64,000 nt of DNA from Gammaproteobacteria bacterium (GTDB lineage: Bacteria > Pseudomonadota > Gammaproteobacteria > UBA6429 > Thiohalophilaceae), in contig WGLP01000002.1 of assembly GCA_016125505.1 (NCBI GenBank), positions 434,001 through 498,000 on the forward strand, given 5' to 3'. The translations under genes and the position numbers were made by a program. Position 1 is the first letter of the stretch. Every line of letters begins with the position of its first letter. The notes under the pieces were generated by a model. It ran no database searches. It had not been told where the DNA came from and was given only the letters and a program-made list of their open reading frames with translations. Shown here piece by piece: positions 45,621 to 54,691 of the stretch.

Positions 45621-46691
45621 CTAGTTCCGTAGACCCAGCGGGTCATCCGGATTGATCGTATCCTTGAACGGCTTTTTGCGATCCACATTGGTGACCTGAT
45701 AGACCTGTCCAATCCAGTTGTTGATGATAGCCTCGGCGGTATCGTGCCAGGTGTTATCGAGCTCGCGACTGATCAGGGCCTCGGGAAAATCGGGTACTGT
45801 CGCGTTTTCGCGTTTGGCCTTGAGCACCGCATGCCTGTATTCATCGAGGATCGCCTGTTTCTGCAGGGTGAAATAATTTTCCGGAAACGGGGGATATTCC
45901 TCGCTCTCGCCATTGATGAAGCGCAATACCTCGCGCTTGTATTCTTTCAGCAGGCTGATGCTGTCGTATTCCGGATGGCCCTGTAAAAACACCAGACGCA
46001 ACTGATCTTCGCTGACGGCCAGGTGTACGCCAGCGGCGCCACTTTCCACCAGTACCGGCAAACCCGCGGCATCGAACTGGGCGCGATCGATCTGATTGAA
46101 GCGCGAGTGCGGTACATCGAAGCGGGTGTTGACGCCGGTGATCAGGGGATGTGTGCGCGACACCAACCGATGCGAATAGACACCCCAGCGCTTGAAACCC
46201 AGCGGCCGGCGCTTTTGCCCGTAACGAAATTCGAGGACGGCATGGGTTGCCAGGCAGGAGCACAGCGTCGAGGTGACATTGGCATGGGCCCAGTCGATCA
46301 CTTCGATCAAGGGTTGCCAGAAGGGCTGCGTGGATAACTCCGGTCCAACCACATTGGCGCCGGTGATGATCAAGGCATCCAGGCCGGCTTGTTTGATTTG
46401 TTCGAAGCTTTCGTAATACTTCTCGATATGCGCGCGTCCCCTGTCAGTGCGCGGCAGATTGGCAATAGAAAAGGGGTGCATATAAAACTGCGCAATCTGA
46501 TTACTCTCGCCGACCAGCCGGAAGAATTGCCGCTCGGTTGCTTCGAGTGCGGCATCCGGCATCATGTTGAGCAGGCCGATATGCAATTCGCGGATGTCCT
46601 GTTGCAAGGCGTGGTCACGCGCGAGCACGGTTTCACCCTGCTCGCGCAGGCGCAGAAAGCTGGGCAAATCGGTATGGGCAACCAGTGGCAT
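45621..46691 (-). CDS. metA: Homoserine O-succinyltransferase (MetA)
   Basis: A 356-residue enzyme with HIGLLNMMPDAALEATERQF and the catalytic Cys146 in TLCSCLATH, His in FLQGHPEYD, and a following Glu. It activates homoserine in methionine biosynthesis. The residue matching Escherichia coli Glu111, which has been linked to succinyl- rather than acetyl-CoA use, is Glu118 (GANVVGPEL), so succinyl-CoA is the likely donor. The ATG at 46691 is preceded by GGAGAAGG; the longer frame upstream runs into the neighbouring ATPase gene. It is about 55 residues longer than the enterobacterial protein because of a C-terminal tail. Confidence 0.9.
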   Translation of the reverse strand: MPLVAHTDLPSFLRLREQGETVLARDHALQQDIRELHIGLLNMMPDAALEATERQFFRLVGESNQIAQFYMHPFSIANLPRTDRGRAHIEKYYESFEQIKQAGLDALIITGANVVGPELSTQPFWQPLIEVIDWAHANVTSTLCSCLATHAVLEFRYGQKRRPLGFKRWGVYSHRLVSRTHPLITGVNTRFDVPHSRFNQIDRAQFDAAGLPVLVESGAAGVHLAVSEDQLRLVFLQGHPEYDSISLLKEYKREVLRFINGESEEYPPFPENYFTLQKQAILDEYRHAVLKAKRENATVPDFPEALISRELDNTWHDTAEAIINNWIGQVYQVTNVDRKKPFKDTINPDDPLGLRN

Positions 46692-46707
46692 TACCTTCTC
46701 CTCACAA

Positions 46708-47547
46708 CTACTTGCGCAGGGCGTGCTCGAGCAGCGACAGGAAATCCTGTTCTGTCTGCACCGCCCATAAATCATTGGTGGTAATGGTATAGCCGTATTG
46801 CGCGGCGATATTTTCGTAACGCGGGATGCGCGCGTTGAACAGGCGCGGAAAGACCCAGCGAACGAAATCATCCGGTTCGATCATGGCGACATACTCCAGG
46901 CCGCGTTCCTGCGTATAGATGGCCAGCATCTCGTCGAGAAATGCCTCGCGATAATACAGCGGTTTCGGGTCCTGTTCGGCCCGGCGTATCAATTCCTTTT
47001 CATCCTTGGCGGTGGCCTTGATGTAAATGAGCAGGGTATGTTGCGCCAGGCATTCCAGCGTTGCCGGGTCGTCCAGTTCGCAGACGCTGCCGCCGGCATC
47101 GTTGATAAAATGTTTGTAACCGTAGATGTCGCGCGCCTTGTCGATAAAACTCGGGACGTCACGCATGGCGGCGATCTCGGCGTCACGGTGCAGCATCTGG
47201 CGGTATTTGAACTCATCCAGCGGCAGGCCGCCGGATTCCGGGTTACCCAGTTTGCCGAGAAAGCTGGAGACCGGTTGCAGGTTATCGACGGTGATATTGT
47301 TCTCTATATATATGGAGTCGTTACGCAGCAGGTCGCGCAGGAACGGCACCTGCATGGCCTTGGACTTGATGTTGTCCAGGATCGGTTCATCCAGATAGCG
47401 GGTGCCGATGCGATAATCGCCGGAGTAGTGAAACCAGTCATGCTTGCGCAGCATGGCCGCCAGGCGTGTCTTGCCAACACCCGACATGCCCAGCAGGGTG
47501 ATGGATTTGTGTTCCCAGTCGCGAAAGGCGTTGACACTCAGTTTCAT
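46708..47547 (-). CDS. P-loop nucleotide-binding protein upstream of metA
   Basis: A 279-residue protein starting with a clear Walker A motif (LLGMSGVGKTRLAAML, about residues 18-33). The rest is helical with charged loops (TRYLDEPILDNIKSKAM) and resembles kinase-like P-loop proteins, but I cannot name the substrate. The 16-bp gap to metA on the same strand suggests a two-gene operon. A link to methionine metabolism is only contextual. Confidence 0.75.
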   Translation of the reverse strand: MKLSVNAFRDWEHKSITLLGMSGVGKTRLAAMLRKHDWFHYSGDYRIGTRYLDEPILDNIKSKAMQVPFLRDLLRNDSIYIENNITVDNLQPVSSFLGKLGNPESGGLPLDEFKYRQMLHRDAEIAAMRDVPSFIDKARDIYGYKHFINDAGGSVCELDDPATLECLAQHTLLIYIKATAKDEKELIRRAEQDPKPLYYREAFLDEMLAIYTQERGLEYVAMIEPDDFVRWVFPRLFNARIPRYENIAAQYGYTITTNDLWAVQTEQDFLSLLEHALRK

Positions 47548-47664
47548 GGGCGGCGATTATCCGGTTAGGCAGAAGGCGTATTGTAGGTGACATTGCCGGT
47601 ATACGCCAAGCCGCCACATGTGGCAGTCATCTCCAATGCGAGTCATTAGAGGTCGTTTTATTCG

Positions 47665-48813
47665 ATGCAACGCTTTGTTACCTACATGCTAGTCTGGCTG
47701 ACGGTGGTCATCGCCGCCGCGTTTTTATTTAACAGCATGCTGGAGCAGGGCAAGACGGCGATCACTAGTGTTGATAAGCGCAGCTATGCCCGGCATGTCG
47801 CCTTGCTCAAGGCGGCCGAGGCGCAATATCGGGAACAACGTTATCAGGCCGCATTACAAACCCTGGACGACGGCCACGCCTTGTTTGCACAGGCGCAGGT
47901 ACCGGATCAATTGCATCTGGCCTATTACCTGCTCAAAGGCAAGGTGCACTGGTCACTGTGGGAATATATCGAGGCCGACCAGGCCTGGAGCGCGGCGACA
48001 CGCTATGCGCGGACCTCAAAGCAGCGGCAGGTGCTCACGAAACTGACCCATGATAGCCGACAGGTGGTGAATGACATCAACCGGGAACGCGATCAGCGTG
48101 AGGTGTACCTGGCCAGTCCACATGTCGGCCCCGCCGCAGCGCTCAAGGGTAAAATTGTCCTCGTCTACATCTTTGTGGTCGATGGCGGTGGCGACGGCTG
48201 GAGCGTGCGCGATCGCGGTTACGTACTGGATAACTGGCGTGCGGCTCAGGCCTGGTTGCAGACGAAGGCGCAGCAGTATGGCAGCGAGACCCGTTTCAGC
48301 CAGCGTGTATTTCTGATTGACAAGAATCCGCAGGTCAACCGTATGCGCGTCGGCGATCTCAATACCAAATTCAGACATGCCGATGACGTCGTGACCCTGG
48401 TAGCGCGGCAACTGGGCTATCCGGACATGTTAAGTTTGAGCGAGGATATCAAGCGACAGGAAGGCGCGGATCAGGCGATGGTATTACTGCATATTGCCCG
48501 TGACGGCCGTTCCTATGCCAGCCGCTGTATGCATGGTTGTTCAGCCTTGGGTGAATTCGTCGTCCTGTTCGAAGCCCCCCGCAGCAAACGCTGGCAATCC
48601 CTGCAATATGCCCAGGCCCATGAAAGTCTGCACCTGTTTGGCGCCGACGATCTGTATAACATTCGCCAGGCGAAATACTATGATGTCCGCGATATCATGA
48701 ACTATCCCTCCAGCCTGCTACAGGCAAGCACCCTGGAGACATTGACGGCCTGGTCGGTGGGACTGGGTATAAAAAAACCTGCAACACCATTTAAAATAAA
48801 AACGTTTCACTAA
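47665..48813 (+). CDS. Membrane-anchored protein with metzincin-like zinc motif
   Basis: A 382-residue protein. One N-terminal membrane segment (about 7-24) anchors it, a helical/TPR-like part follows (QALLKAAEAQ-like region around 45-110), and the C-terminal third carries HESLHLFGADD (residues 319-329), the HExxHxxGxxD form of the metzincin zinc site. DIMNYPS 14 residues later supplies the Met turn. This combination suggests a periplasmic metalloprotease. I know no named family for it. The next two genes (DUF350-like and MarC) follow closely, also on the plus strand. Confidence 0.7.
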   Translation: MQRFVTYMLVWLTVVIAAAFLFNSMLEQGKTAITSVDKRSYARHVALLKAAEAQYREQRYQAALQTLDDGHALFAQAQVPDQLHLAYYLLKGKVHWSLWEYIEADQAWSAATRYARTSKQRQVLTKLTHDSRQVVNDINRERDQREVYLASPHVGPAAALKGKIVLVYIFVVDGGGDGWSVRDRGYVLDNWRAAQAWLQTKAQQYGSETRFSQRVFLIDKNPQVNRMRVGDLNTKFRHADDVVTLVARQLGYPDMLSLSEDIKRQEGADQAMVLLHIARDGRSYASRCMHGCSALGEFVVLFEAPRSKRWQSLQYAQAHESLHLFGADDLYNIRQAKYYDVRDIMNYPSSLLQASTLETLTAWSVGLGIKKPATPFKIKTFH

Positions 48814-48825
48814 GCGGAGGATGCC

Positions 48826-49053
48826 ATGGAAGTCACGACCCTGAATCAGACGATTCTGAACCTTTTGATCAGTCTGGCGTATGCAATTGCCACTTTGCTG
48901 GTCAGCGTGATCACGCTCTATCTCGTCGATCACTACCTGTACCGCAAGATCGATTTCATTGACGAGATTAAGAAGGGCAATATCGCCGCGAGTATCTTTT
49001 ACAGCGTCCTGCTGATCTTCGTCGCGGTCATCGTCACCGTCGCCATCAACTGA
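48826..49053 (+). CDS. Small DUF350-like membrane protein
   Basis: A 75-residue protein with two hydrophobic segments (about 13-33 and 52-73) joined by YLYRKIDFIDEIKKGNIAA. This corresponds to a single DUF350 unit, widespread and uncharacterised in the inner membrane. GGAGG precedes the ATG. It sits 12 bp after the metzincin-like gene and 7 bp before marC, so a three-gene operon is likely. Confidence 0.75.
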   Translation: MEVTTLNQTILNLLISLAYAIATLLVSVITLYLVDHYLYRKIDFIDEIKKGNIAASIFYSVLLIFVAVIVTVAIN

Positions 49054-49060
49054 ACAGTGT

Positions 49061-49684
49061 ATGTGGGACGTCCTGCTCAGCGCCTTTGTCACCCTGTTTA
49101 TCGTCATTGACCCGATCGGGGTGGCCTGGTTATTCGTCGCGCTTACCCGCGATGTCGACAACACAATACAACGGCGTATGGCAGCGCGCGCCGTATTACT
49201 CTCGGGCGTGATGCTATTGGTGTTCTATTTCAGCGGTGACATCCTGCTCAAGTGGATGGGCATTACACTCCCGGCATTTAAAATCGCCGGCGGTATCCTG
49301 TTGATACTCCTGGCCATCGACATGGTGTTCGCCCGCCAGTCCGGTCTGCGCTCCACCACCGCCGGCGAAACCCACGAGGCGGAACACAAAAAAGACATCA
49401 GCGTATTCCCACTGGCCTTCCCCATGATCGCGGGCCCCGGCGCGCTGACCACCGTATTACTGATGAGCGGCAACGCCGCCAATAGCGCGTTGTTGTGGTA
49501 CCTGGTCGTGATCTTGTTCGCCGTGCTGTTCATTACGCTGTTGTGCCTGTTGTACGCACCACGACTCAGTCGCCTCCTGGGCGAGACGGGCGCCAATGTC
49601 ATCAGCCGTCTGCTGGGGTTGATCCTGGCGGCGCTGGCGGTGCAGTTTGTGATTGATGGGATTAAGCAGAGTTTCCATCAATAA
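49061..49684 (+). CDS. MarC-family integral membrane protein
   Basis: A 207-residue protein with six hydrophobic segments. The start FVTLFIVIDPIGVAWLFVAL and the FPLAFPMIAGPGALTTVL block are the hallmarks of the MarC/UPF0056 family. The name refers to its position in the Escherichia coli mar locus; a role in antibiotic resistance has not held up, and its substrate is unknown. It starts 7 bp after the DUF350-like gene and is convergent with the hydrolase-thioredoxin fusion gene. Confidence 0.9.
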   Translation: MWDVLLSAFVTLFIVIDPIGVAWLFVALTRDVDNTIQRRMAARAVLLSGVMLLVFYFSGDILLKWMGITLPAFKIAGGILLILLAIDMVFARQSGLRSTTAGETHEAEHKKDISVFPLAFPMIAGPGALTTVLLMSGNAANSALLWYLVVILFAVLFITLLCLLYAPRLSRLLGETGANVISRLLGLILAALAVQFVIDGIKQSFHQ

Positions 49685-49693
49685 GGAATTGTT

Positions 49694-50968
49694 CTACTTC
49701 GGCAACAACCCTTCCAGCAATCGAATCACCTCCGGTGCATCCCAGTCGATGGCGGCATTGACGCCGTAGTGGATCTTGCCGTCGCTGCCGATGACGAAGG
49801 TGGACGGGTAGGCGATCACATTCCATTTCGCGGAGACATCGCCATTCTTGTCCAGCAGGACAGGGTATTCGACGTTGACCTCCTTCAGAAAGGCCTTGAT
49901 GGTGGCGGCACTTTCCGCGTAGTTGATCGAGATAAGCTGGAATGCCTTGCCATGCATGGCCTTGCGCAGGTTATTGAGCGAGGGGATCTCTTCCCGGCAG
50001 GGGTGGCACCAGGTGGCCCAGAAGTTGATGACGGAGACCTTGCCCTTATAGTCGCGGATGTCGAAGTGTTTGTCGTCTGCGTTGTAGAGCGAGATGGCAT
50101 CAGGTTGTGGATGTGCAGTGTAGGGCTTGAGCCGGCTGTCGAGCCGCGCCTCGCCTTCATGCCGGAAGGTATATGCCGGTGCGGTGGCCGGCATCGGGAT
50201 ACTATCCAGCAGGTGGAACACGCCCACCAGCTCGCCTGGCAAGGTACGCAATACCCGTTGGGTTTCCTTGCCGGTGTCGCCGGCATACATCGGGCTGGTG
50301 ACGTCGGGTATCCATTTGAAGAATACCGTCGGGTTGGATGTCCTCAATTCCTGCAGCAGTAAGGGGAACTGGCCGGCATTACCGCGTTTTCCCGCCTGAT
50401 AGATCATCAGCGGGATGTTGGTGGCGCGGGTTATCGACAGGTATTCGGGTTTGAAACCCAGCTCCGGTATTGCGGCATAGAGATCTGGCGAGATCAGGAC
50501 GACGCCGGCAAGCCGGCCAGCATGCCGAGGTGACTGTTGCCAGAGCGTAGCGCCGCGCAGTGCGGGTATGGCGCCATAGGAATGGGAGATCAGGATGACT
50601 TTTTTGTGTGTACGTTGCTGTGCCGCGTTGATCAGATCGACGACATAATCGGGATTGAGGCTGCGCATGAAATTGCTGCCGCCGACCTGAAACAGGGTCT
50701 GGGCAAAATCGATTTGCCAGACTTCAACTCCCCGTCGGGCGAGGCCTTTCGCCATTTGTACGTCGCGTGGTGACAGGCCATAACCACTGGCGATCCAGAT
50801 CGCCAGATACTCTCCCTGCGCCGCGTACTGATGCAGGTTAAGGTCGGCGCCGTCACGGGCGGTGATATCGATTTCAGTCTCAGGCAGATTCAGAGCGTCT
50901 TCGGCGAAGCAAAACGAAAGCGGCAGGACGCAACAGCAGAAAACGACGAGACGTAATACGGACGACAT
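49694..50968 (-). CDS. Fusion of alpha/beta hydrolase-like and TlpA-type thioredoxin domains
   Basis: A 424-residue exported protein with a signal peptide (VVFCCCVLPLSFCFA). Residues about 30-265 form an alpha/beta hydrolase-like domain with ILISHSYGAIPAL, a nucleophile elbow in which the first Gly of GxSxG is Ser. The last ~150 residues are a thioredoxin domain with active site WCHPC (Cys321 and Cys324) and cis-Pro in AYPSTFVI. The fusion suggests redox control of, or a redox partner for, a periplasmic esterase. The separate TlpA at 45092-45613 shows the same WATWC start. Confidence 0.85.
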   Translation of the reverse strand: MSSVLRLVVFCCCVLPLSFCFAEDALNLPETEIDITARDGADLNLHQYAAQGEYLAIWIASGYGLSPRDVQMAKGLARRGVEVWQIDFAQTLFQVGGSNFMRSLNPDYVVDLINAAQQRTHKKVILISHSYGAIPALRGATLWQQSPRHAGRLAGVVLISPDLYAAIPELGFKPEYLSITRATNIPLMIYQAGKRGNAGQFPLLLQELRTSNPTVFFKWIPDVTSPMYAGDTGKETQRVLRTLPGELVGVFHLLDSIPMPATAPAYTFRHEGEARLDSRLKPYTAHPQPDAISLYNADDKHFDIRDYKGKVSVINFWATWCHPCREEIPSLNNLRKAMHGKAFQLISINYAESAATIKAFLKEVNVEYPVLLDKNGDVSAKWNVIAYPSTFVIGSDGKIHYGVNAAIDWDAPEVIRLLEGLLPK

Positions 50969-51022
50969 GCCCGCAATTATAAGGGAAACGGCTCGTGCTT
51001 CACTAGCGGCACGGACCCGAAG

Positions 51023-51799
51023 TTAAGCGGGTTTACGGCGATAGAGGATAAACGTCAGGTCGTCCGGGTGATTGGGCAGGTCGCTTTGTTCGCTGTGCAT
51101 GCGCTCGCGGGTGAGTTCCAGTAATTGCTGCGCGGTAGCCTGTAAATCCCCTTTGCGGATCACCTCGACGATCTCATCCAGATACAGGTTATCGAACAGG
51201 CCGTCACTGGCCAGGATCAGGGTATCGCGCTTGGCGATACGGCGATTGGTGCCGATCTCGATGCGCATGTCGGGTGCGCCAACCACATTGGACACCAGAT
51301 GGCGTTCCTCGTGGTGTACCGCCTCATCCACGTCGAGCATGCCGGATTCCACGGCATAACCCACCGGCGAGTGCGCGATGGATTGCAGTTTCGTTTTGCC
51401 GCGTTGGCCGCAGAGGAGGATCATGGAGTCGCCGACATGGTACGGCCGCATCCGATCCTGCTGGAGCTCGACGATGGCGATAGTGGTGGCGGCGCCGCTG
51501 CCCTGGCCCAGGATATCCTGGTTGGCGCGTTCGATACCGTCGAGGATGGCCTCGCGTAAGGGCGTTTGTTCCTGCGCGGCGTTTTCGATGGATTTTTTCA
51601 AACGGCGGACGGCGATATTCGAGGCGGTGCTGCCACTGGGCAGGCCGCCGAGACCGTCGGCAATGACCAGGACACCGCTGTTATCGTCATAAGGGATCAG
51701 CGCCGCGCAGTCTTCGTTCGCGGTTTCCTTGTTGGGGGAGCGATGGGTGAAGACCATCATCTGCCCCGGCCCCATCTCGAACATCTCCGGTGCGGACAT
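51023..51799 (-). CDS. PP2C-type protein serine/threonine phosphatase
   Basis: A 258-residue soluble phosphatase with the metal-binding motifs of the PPM family: NEDCAALIP near the N-terminus, VLVIADGLGGLPSG, YHVGDSMILL and ILASDGLFDN. It should remove phosphate from Ser/Thr residues and probably reverses the kinase encoded just upstream (51857-52585, same strand, 57-bp gap). FHA-domain genes within 4 kb are possible readers of the modification. Confidence 0.9.
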   Translation of the reverse strand: MSAPEMFEMGPGQMMVFTHRSPNKETANEDCAALIPYDDNSGVLVIADGLGGLPSGSTASNIAVRRLKKSIENAAQEQTPLREAILDGIERANQDILGQGSGAATTIAIVELQQDRMRPYHVGDSMILLCGQRGKTKLQSIAHSPVGYAVESGMLDVDEAVHHEERHLVSNVVGAPDMRIEIGTNRRIAKRDTLILASDGLFDNLYLDEIVEVIRKGDLQATAQQLLELTRERMHSEQSDLPNHPDDLTFILYRRKPA

Positions 51800-51856
51800 G
51801 TCGGTCTGCGCGAATATCAGGGATTTATCCAGAACCTGGCTCCTTGGCGGTGTTGT

Positions 51857-52585
51857 TTACCATTGCATGGTTTCGATATAGCGCCGTAGCTGTGACGCGC
51901 TGCGAAATTTTTTGAGGATTAATGATCGCTTGAGACCGTTGCAAATTGCTTTCACGCCCGGCGGCTGGCGGGCATAGTGCCTTGCGCCCCCCAGGATCTC
52001 GTGAAAGATATGGATCATGTCGACGGTATCGCTCTGGATGGCATCGCGTTTCGAGGCAGGTGACTGAAACAGGTCCACCAGTTTCATATCGAACTCCAGG
52101 CCATAACGCTGCAGGATGATGTTATCGGTGTGCAGGTCACCATGGTATTCACCGATGGAATGTACGCACTCCATCCCGCTGGCCAGTGCATGCAGTACAT
52201 GCAGGGCGGTAAAGGGTTGCAGGCGTTTGCCCGGTTGCCGCGCGATGAACTGGCTCAGCAGTTCGCCCTCGACGTATTCGGAGATCAGCACCGTGACCGG
52301 CAGGCTCTTGACCGTGATGTGTTCCTGCGCACCGTACTGGATGACGATAGGGCAATTGCGCAGTTTGTGCAGTTTCTTGGCATAAAACTTTACTGCCTTG
52401 TCGCGGGGATTACGCTGCGGAAAAAACAGCTTGGCCGTACGCTCGATGCCGGTCGCCAGTTCACGAATCAGAAAGACTTCACCCTCCCAGCCGGCGCCCA
52501 GTTGGGAAATGACTTCATACTTGCGCGCCAGTACGCGGCCCGGTTTGAGGTCAAAGCTGTTGAGATAGAGACGTTTCGCGGCCAT
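51857..52585 (-). CDS. Atypical serine/threonine protein kinase
   Basis: A 242-residue kinase domain without membrane segment. The Gly-rich loop is LGAGWEGEVFL, the ATP Lys is in ERTAKLFF, and the catalytic loop reads YHGDLHTDNII, with HGD in place of HRD. The metal-binding DFG is replaced by VDLF. These are features of small bacterial kinases; activity is plausible because the Asp residues are kept. It is paired with a PP2C phosphatase downstream. Confidence 0.82.
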   Translation of the reverse strand: MAAKRLYLNSFDLKPGRVLARKYEVISQLGAGWEGEVFLIRELATGIERTAKLFFPQRNPRDKAVKFYAKKLHKLRNCPIVIQYGAQEHITVKSLPVTVLISEYVEGELLSQFIARQPGKRLQPFTALHVLHALASGMECVHSIGEYHGDLHTDNIILQRYGLEFDMKLVDLFQSPASKRDAIQSDTVDMIHIFHEILGGARHYARQPPGVKAICNGLKRSLILKKFRSASQLRRYIETMQW

Positions 52586-52734
52586 GGGGTCATTCTAATG
52601 CGATGTGGGGCGACTGCCAAATCAACTCACGTAAGGATAGGCCGCAAACCGCCCTGTCGTCTTCGTGGCGCACACAGGCGGGAGACAAAAATGGGATAAC
52701 ATATGCCCGCTGTTTATTTCCCACAGGGAACACC

Positions 52735-53589
52735 ATGTCCAGATGTATTTTTATTGTGATTTGTCTGCTGAGCGCCGGGGTGGTACATGCCGCAAGCGAC
52801 AAGCTGAATAACTTCTGGTTGAGTTATAGTCAGGACGACAACGAGACAAGTGCCGTGGCGGCCTTGCTGACACTCGGGCTGGGGCTGGATGATCAATTAA
52901 TATTCGGCTACGGCCGGAATGAAACGACATACAATTCGCAATCGCTGACGACCAACGATTACGCCATTACCTATAGCACCCTGCGCCCCTATCCCTGGAG
53001 TCTGGATCTGGGTTATGACTACTGGGGCAAGGATCAGCAACTGGTGGTTAAGACCATCAGTGCCGCACCCACCTGGCACGGCAAATCCTGGTCGCTTGGA
53101 GTGCAGTTGGAACATCGGACGGTCACGTTTTACAGCAGACAATTTGCCAGTGGTCAGCGTTCGTGGGATGTGGACAGTGATGGCCTTGGTCCTGTCATCG
53201 ATTTGGTGGCGGGGAACTGGTCCTGGTCGCTCACCGGTATGATTTATGATTATTCACGCGATATCTCCGTCAACTCGACCAATTTCCCCAGGCTGAATTT
53301 ATTTCTCACCTTAAAGCTGCTCGGGCGGGACACCTTTTTACACGCCACCACCCTGACGGATTGGTATGCCACCACACAATTGAAATATAAGTTTAAAAAG
53401 TACGCCCTTGGTGCGAAATATTCACACAGCATCTCGGCGCTGGATCAACAAGCCACTGACAGTGTGAGCGCCTTGTGTGATATCGATTTAAGTAAAACGA
53501 CAAGCCTGGAACTGGAGGCGGGGCGCGTGTATGCCCCCAACGATCTCACGTCGGATTTCGCCAGCGCAGGATTGAGTATTGATTTCTAA
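52735..53589 (+). CDS. Predicted outer-membrane beta-barrel-like protein
   Basis: A 284-residue protein with a signal peptide (CIFIVICLLSAGVVHA|AS). The mature sequence alternates polar and aromatic residues (YAITYSTLRPYPWSLDLGYD, LGVQLEHRTVTFYSRQ) and ends in a phenylalanine (SIDF), all usual for a transmembrane beta barrel. I do not recognise the family. It diverges from the kinase/phosphatase genes. Confidence 0.7.
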   Translation: MSRCIFIVICLLSAGVVHAASDKLNNFWLSYSQDDNETSAVAALLTLGLGLDDQLIFGYGRNETTYNSQSLTTNDYAITYSTLRPYPWSLDLGYDYWGKDQQLVVKTISAAPTWHGKSWSLGVQLEHRTVTFYSRQFASGQRSWDVDSDGLGPVIDLVAGNWSWSLTGMIYDYSRDISVNSTNFPRLNLFLTLKLLGRDTFLHATTLTDWYATTQLKYKFKKYALGAKYSHSISALDQQATDSVSALCDIDLSKTTSLELEAGRVYAPNDLTSDFASAGLSIDF

Positions 53590-53738
53590 GCGGTGTGTTG
53601 TTGCTGAGGGTAAGAAAAAATATCCTGTTAGAGGATGACATTCGCGGCAATCACGCGCAGAATGCTTCACCCGGAAGCAATGCATGCATCCATTCAGGTT
53701 TGTTTTTATTCGGCTGGCGCAGGCAAAAGGAGGCGAAC

Positions 53739-54524
53739 ATGCGTAAACTCATCGGCATTTTATTATTCACGCTGCTGATCCCGGTTAGCGAAGCCAAGCT
53801 CGTGACCAAGGTAGTTCACTATCAGGAAGGCGATACAAAATTAAAAGGCTTTCTGGCCTACGACACAAAATTCAAAGGCAAGCGACCGGGGGTTCTCGTC
53901 GTGCATGAGTGGTGGGGGCAGAACGCTTATGCCCGCAAGCGTGCGGAGATGCTCGCCAAACTCGGTTATGTCGCCTTTGCGCTCGACATGTATGGCAACG
54001 GCAAGACCGCCACGCATCCCAAAGACGCCGGTAAGTTTGCCGGGATGGTGAGTAGCAATATGCCACTGGCCAAGGCTCGCTTTCTTGCCGCACTCGATCA
54101 GTTAAAAGCCAACCCGCTGGTGGAGCCGGACAAGATCGCGGCCATCGGTTATTGTTTCGGTGGCGGCATCGTGTTGCAAATGGCGCGTCAGGGTGTAGAC
54201 CTCAAAGGTGTTGCCAGCTTCCACGGCAGCCTGGGGACCAAGGAACCGGCCAAACCGGGTGAGGTGAAGGCGAAGATCATGGTCTTCAACGGCGAGGCTG
54301 ATCCGTTTACGACAGCGGCCCAGATCGAGGCCTTCAAGAAAGAAATGCAGGATGCCGGGGCCGATTATCAATTCATCAATTATCCGGGCGCCAAGCATTC
54401 CTTTACCAACCCGGATGCGACCGCGCTAGGCAAGAAGTTTGACTTGCCGCTGGCCTATAATGCCAAGGCGGATAAGGATTCCTGGGCGAAGATGCAGGCG
54501 TTCTTTAAGGAAATTTTTAAGTAA
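53739..54524 (+). CDS. Exported dienelactone hydrolase-family protein
   Basis: A 261-residue alpha/beta hydrolase with a signal peptide (LIGILLFTLLIPVSEA). The nucleophile is Cys in IGYCFGGGIVL; Asp lies in FNGEADPF and His in AKHSFTNPDA. This Cys-Asp-His triad marks dienelactone hydrolase-like proteins, which act on lactones or related esters. The start ATG follows AAAAGGAGG. A frame further upstream has no support. It is followed by a long hairpin. Confidence 0.88.
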   Translation: MRKLIGILLFTLLIPVSEAKLVTKVVHYQEGDTKLKGFLAYDTKFKGKRPGVLVVHEWWGQNAYARKRAEMLAKLGYVAFALDMYGNGKTATHPKDAGKFAGMVSSNMPLAKARFLAALDQLKANPLVEPDKIAAIGYCFGGGIVLQMARQGVDLKGVASFHGSLGTKEPAKPGEVKAKIMVFNGEADPFTTAAQIEAFKKEMQDAGADYQFINYPGAKHSFTNPDATALGKKFDLPLAYNAKADKDSWAKMQAFFKEIFK

Positions 54525-54531
54525 GCAAGAT

Positions 54532-54557
54532 GGCAGAGGCACTTTGGTGCCTCTGCC
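54532..54557. terminator. Long GC-rich hairpin after the dienelactone hydrolase gene
   Basis: GGCAGAGGCAC and GTGCCTCTGCC form a perfect 11-bp stem with a TTTG loop, 8 bp past the stop codon. No T tract follows, so it may block 3' decay or act with Rho rather than alone. Confidence 0.5.
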
Positions 54558-54691
54558 AACCCCGCAGTACGTGACATTTTGTGATGGAACGCACATTTTT
54601 ATAGGAGAGGGCTGATCTAAGCTCATTCCCCTAAAAAAACAAATAAGAATAACCCTTCCGCTGGGATGTGTTTCAAATGGAGGAGTAGGCA

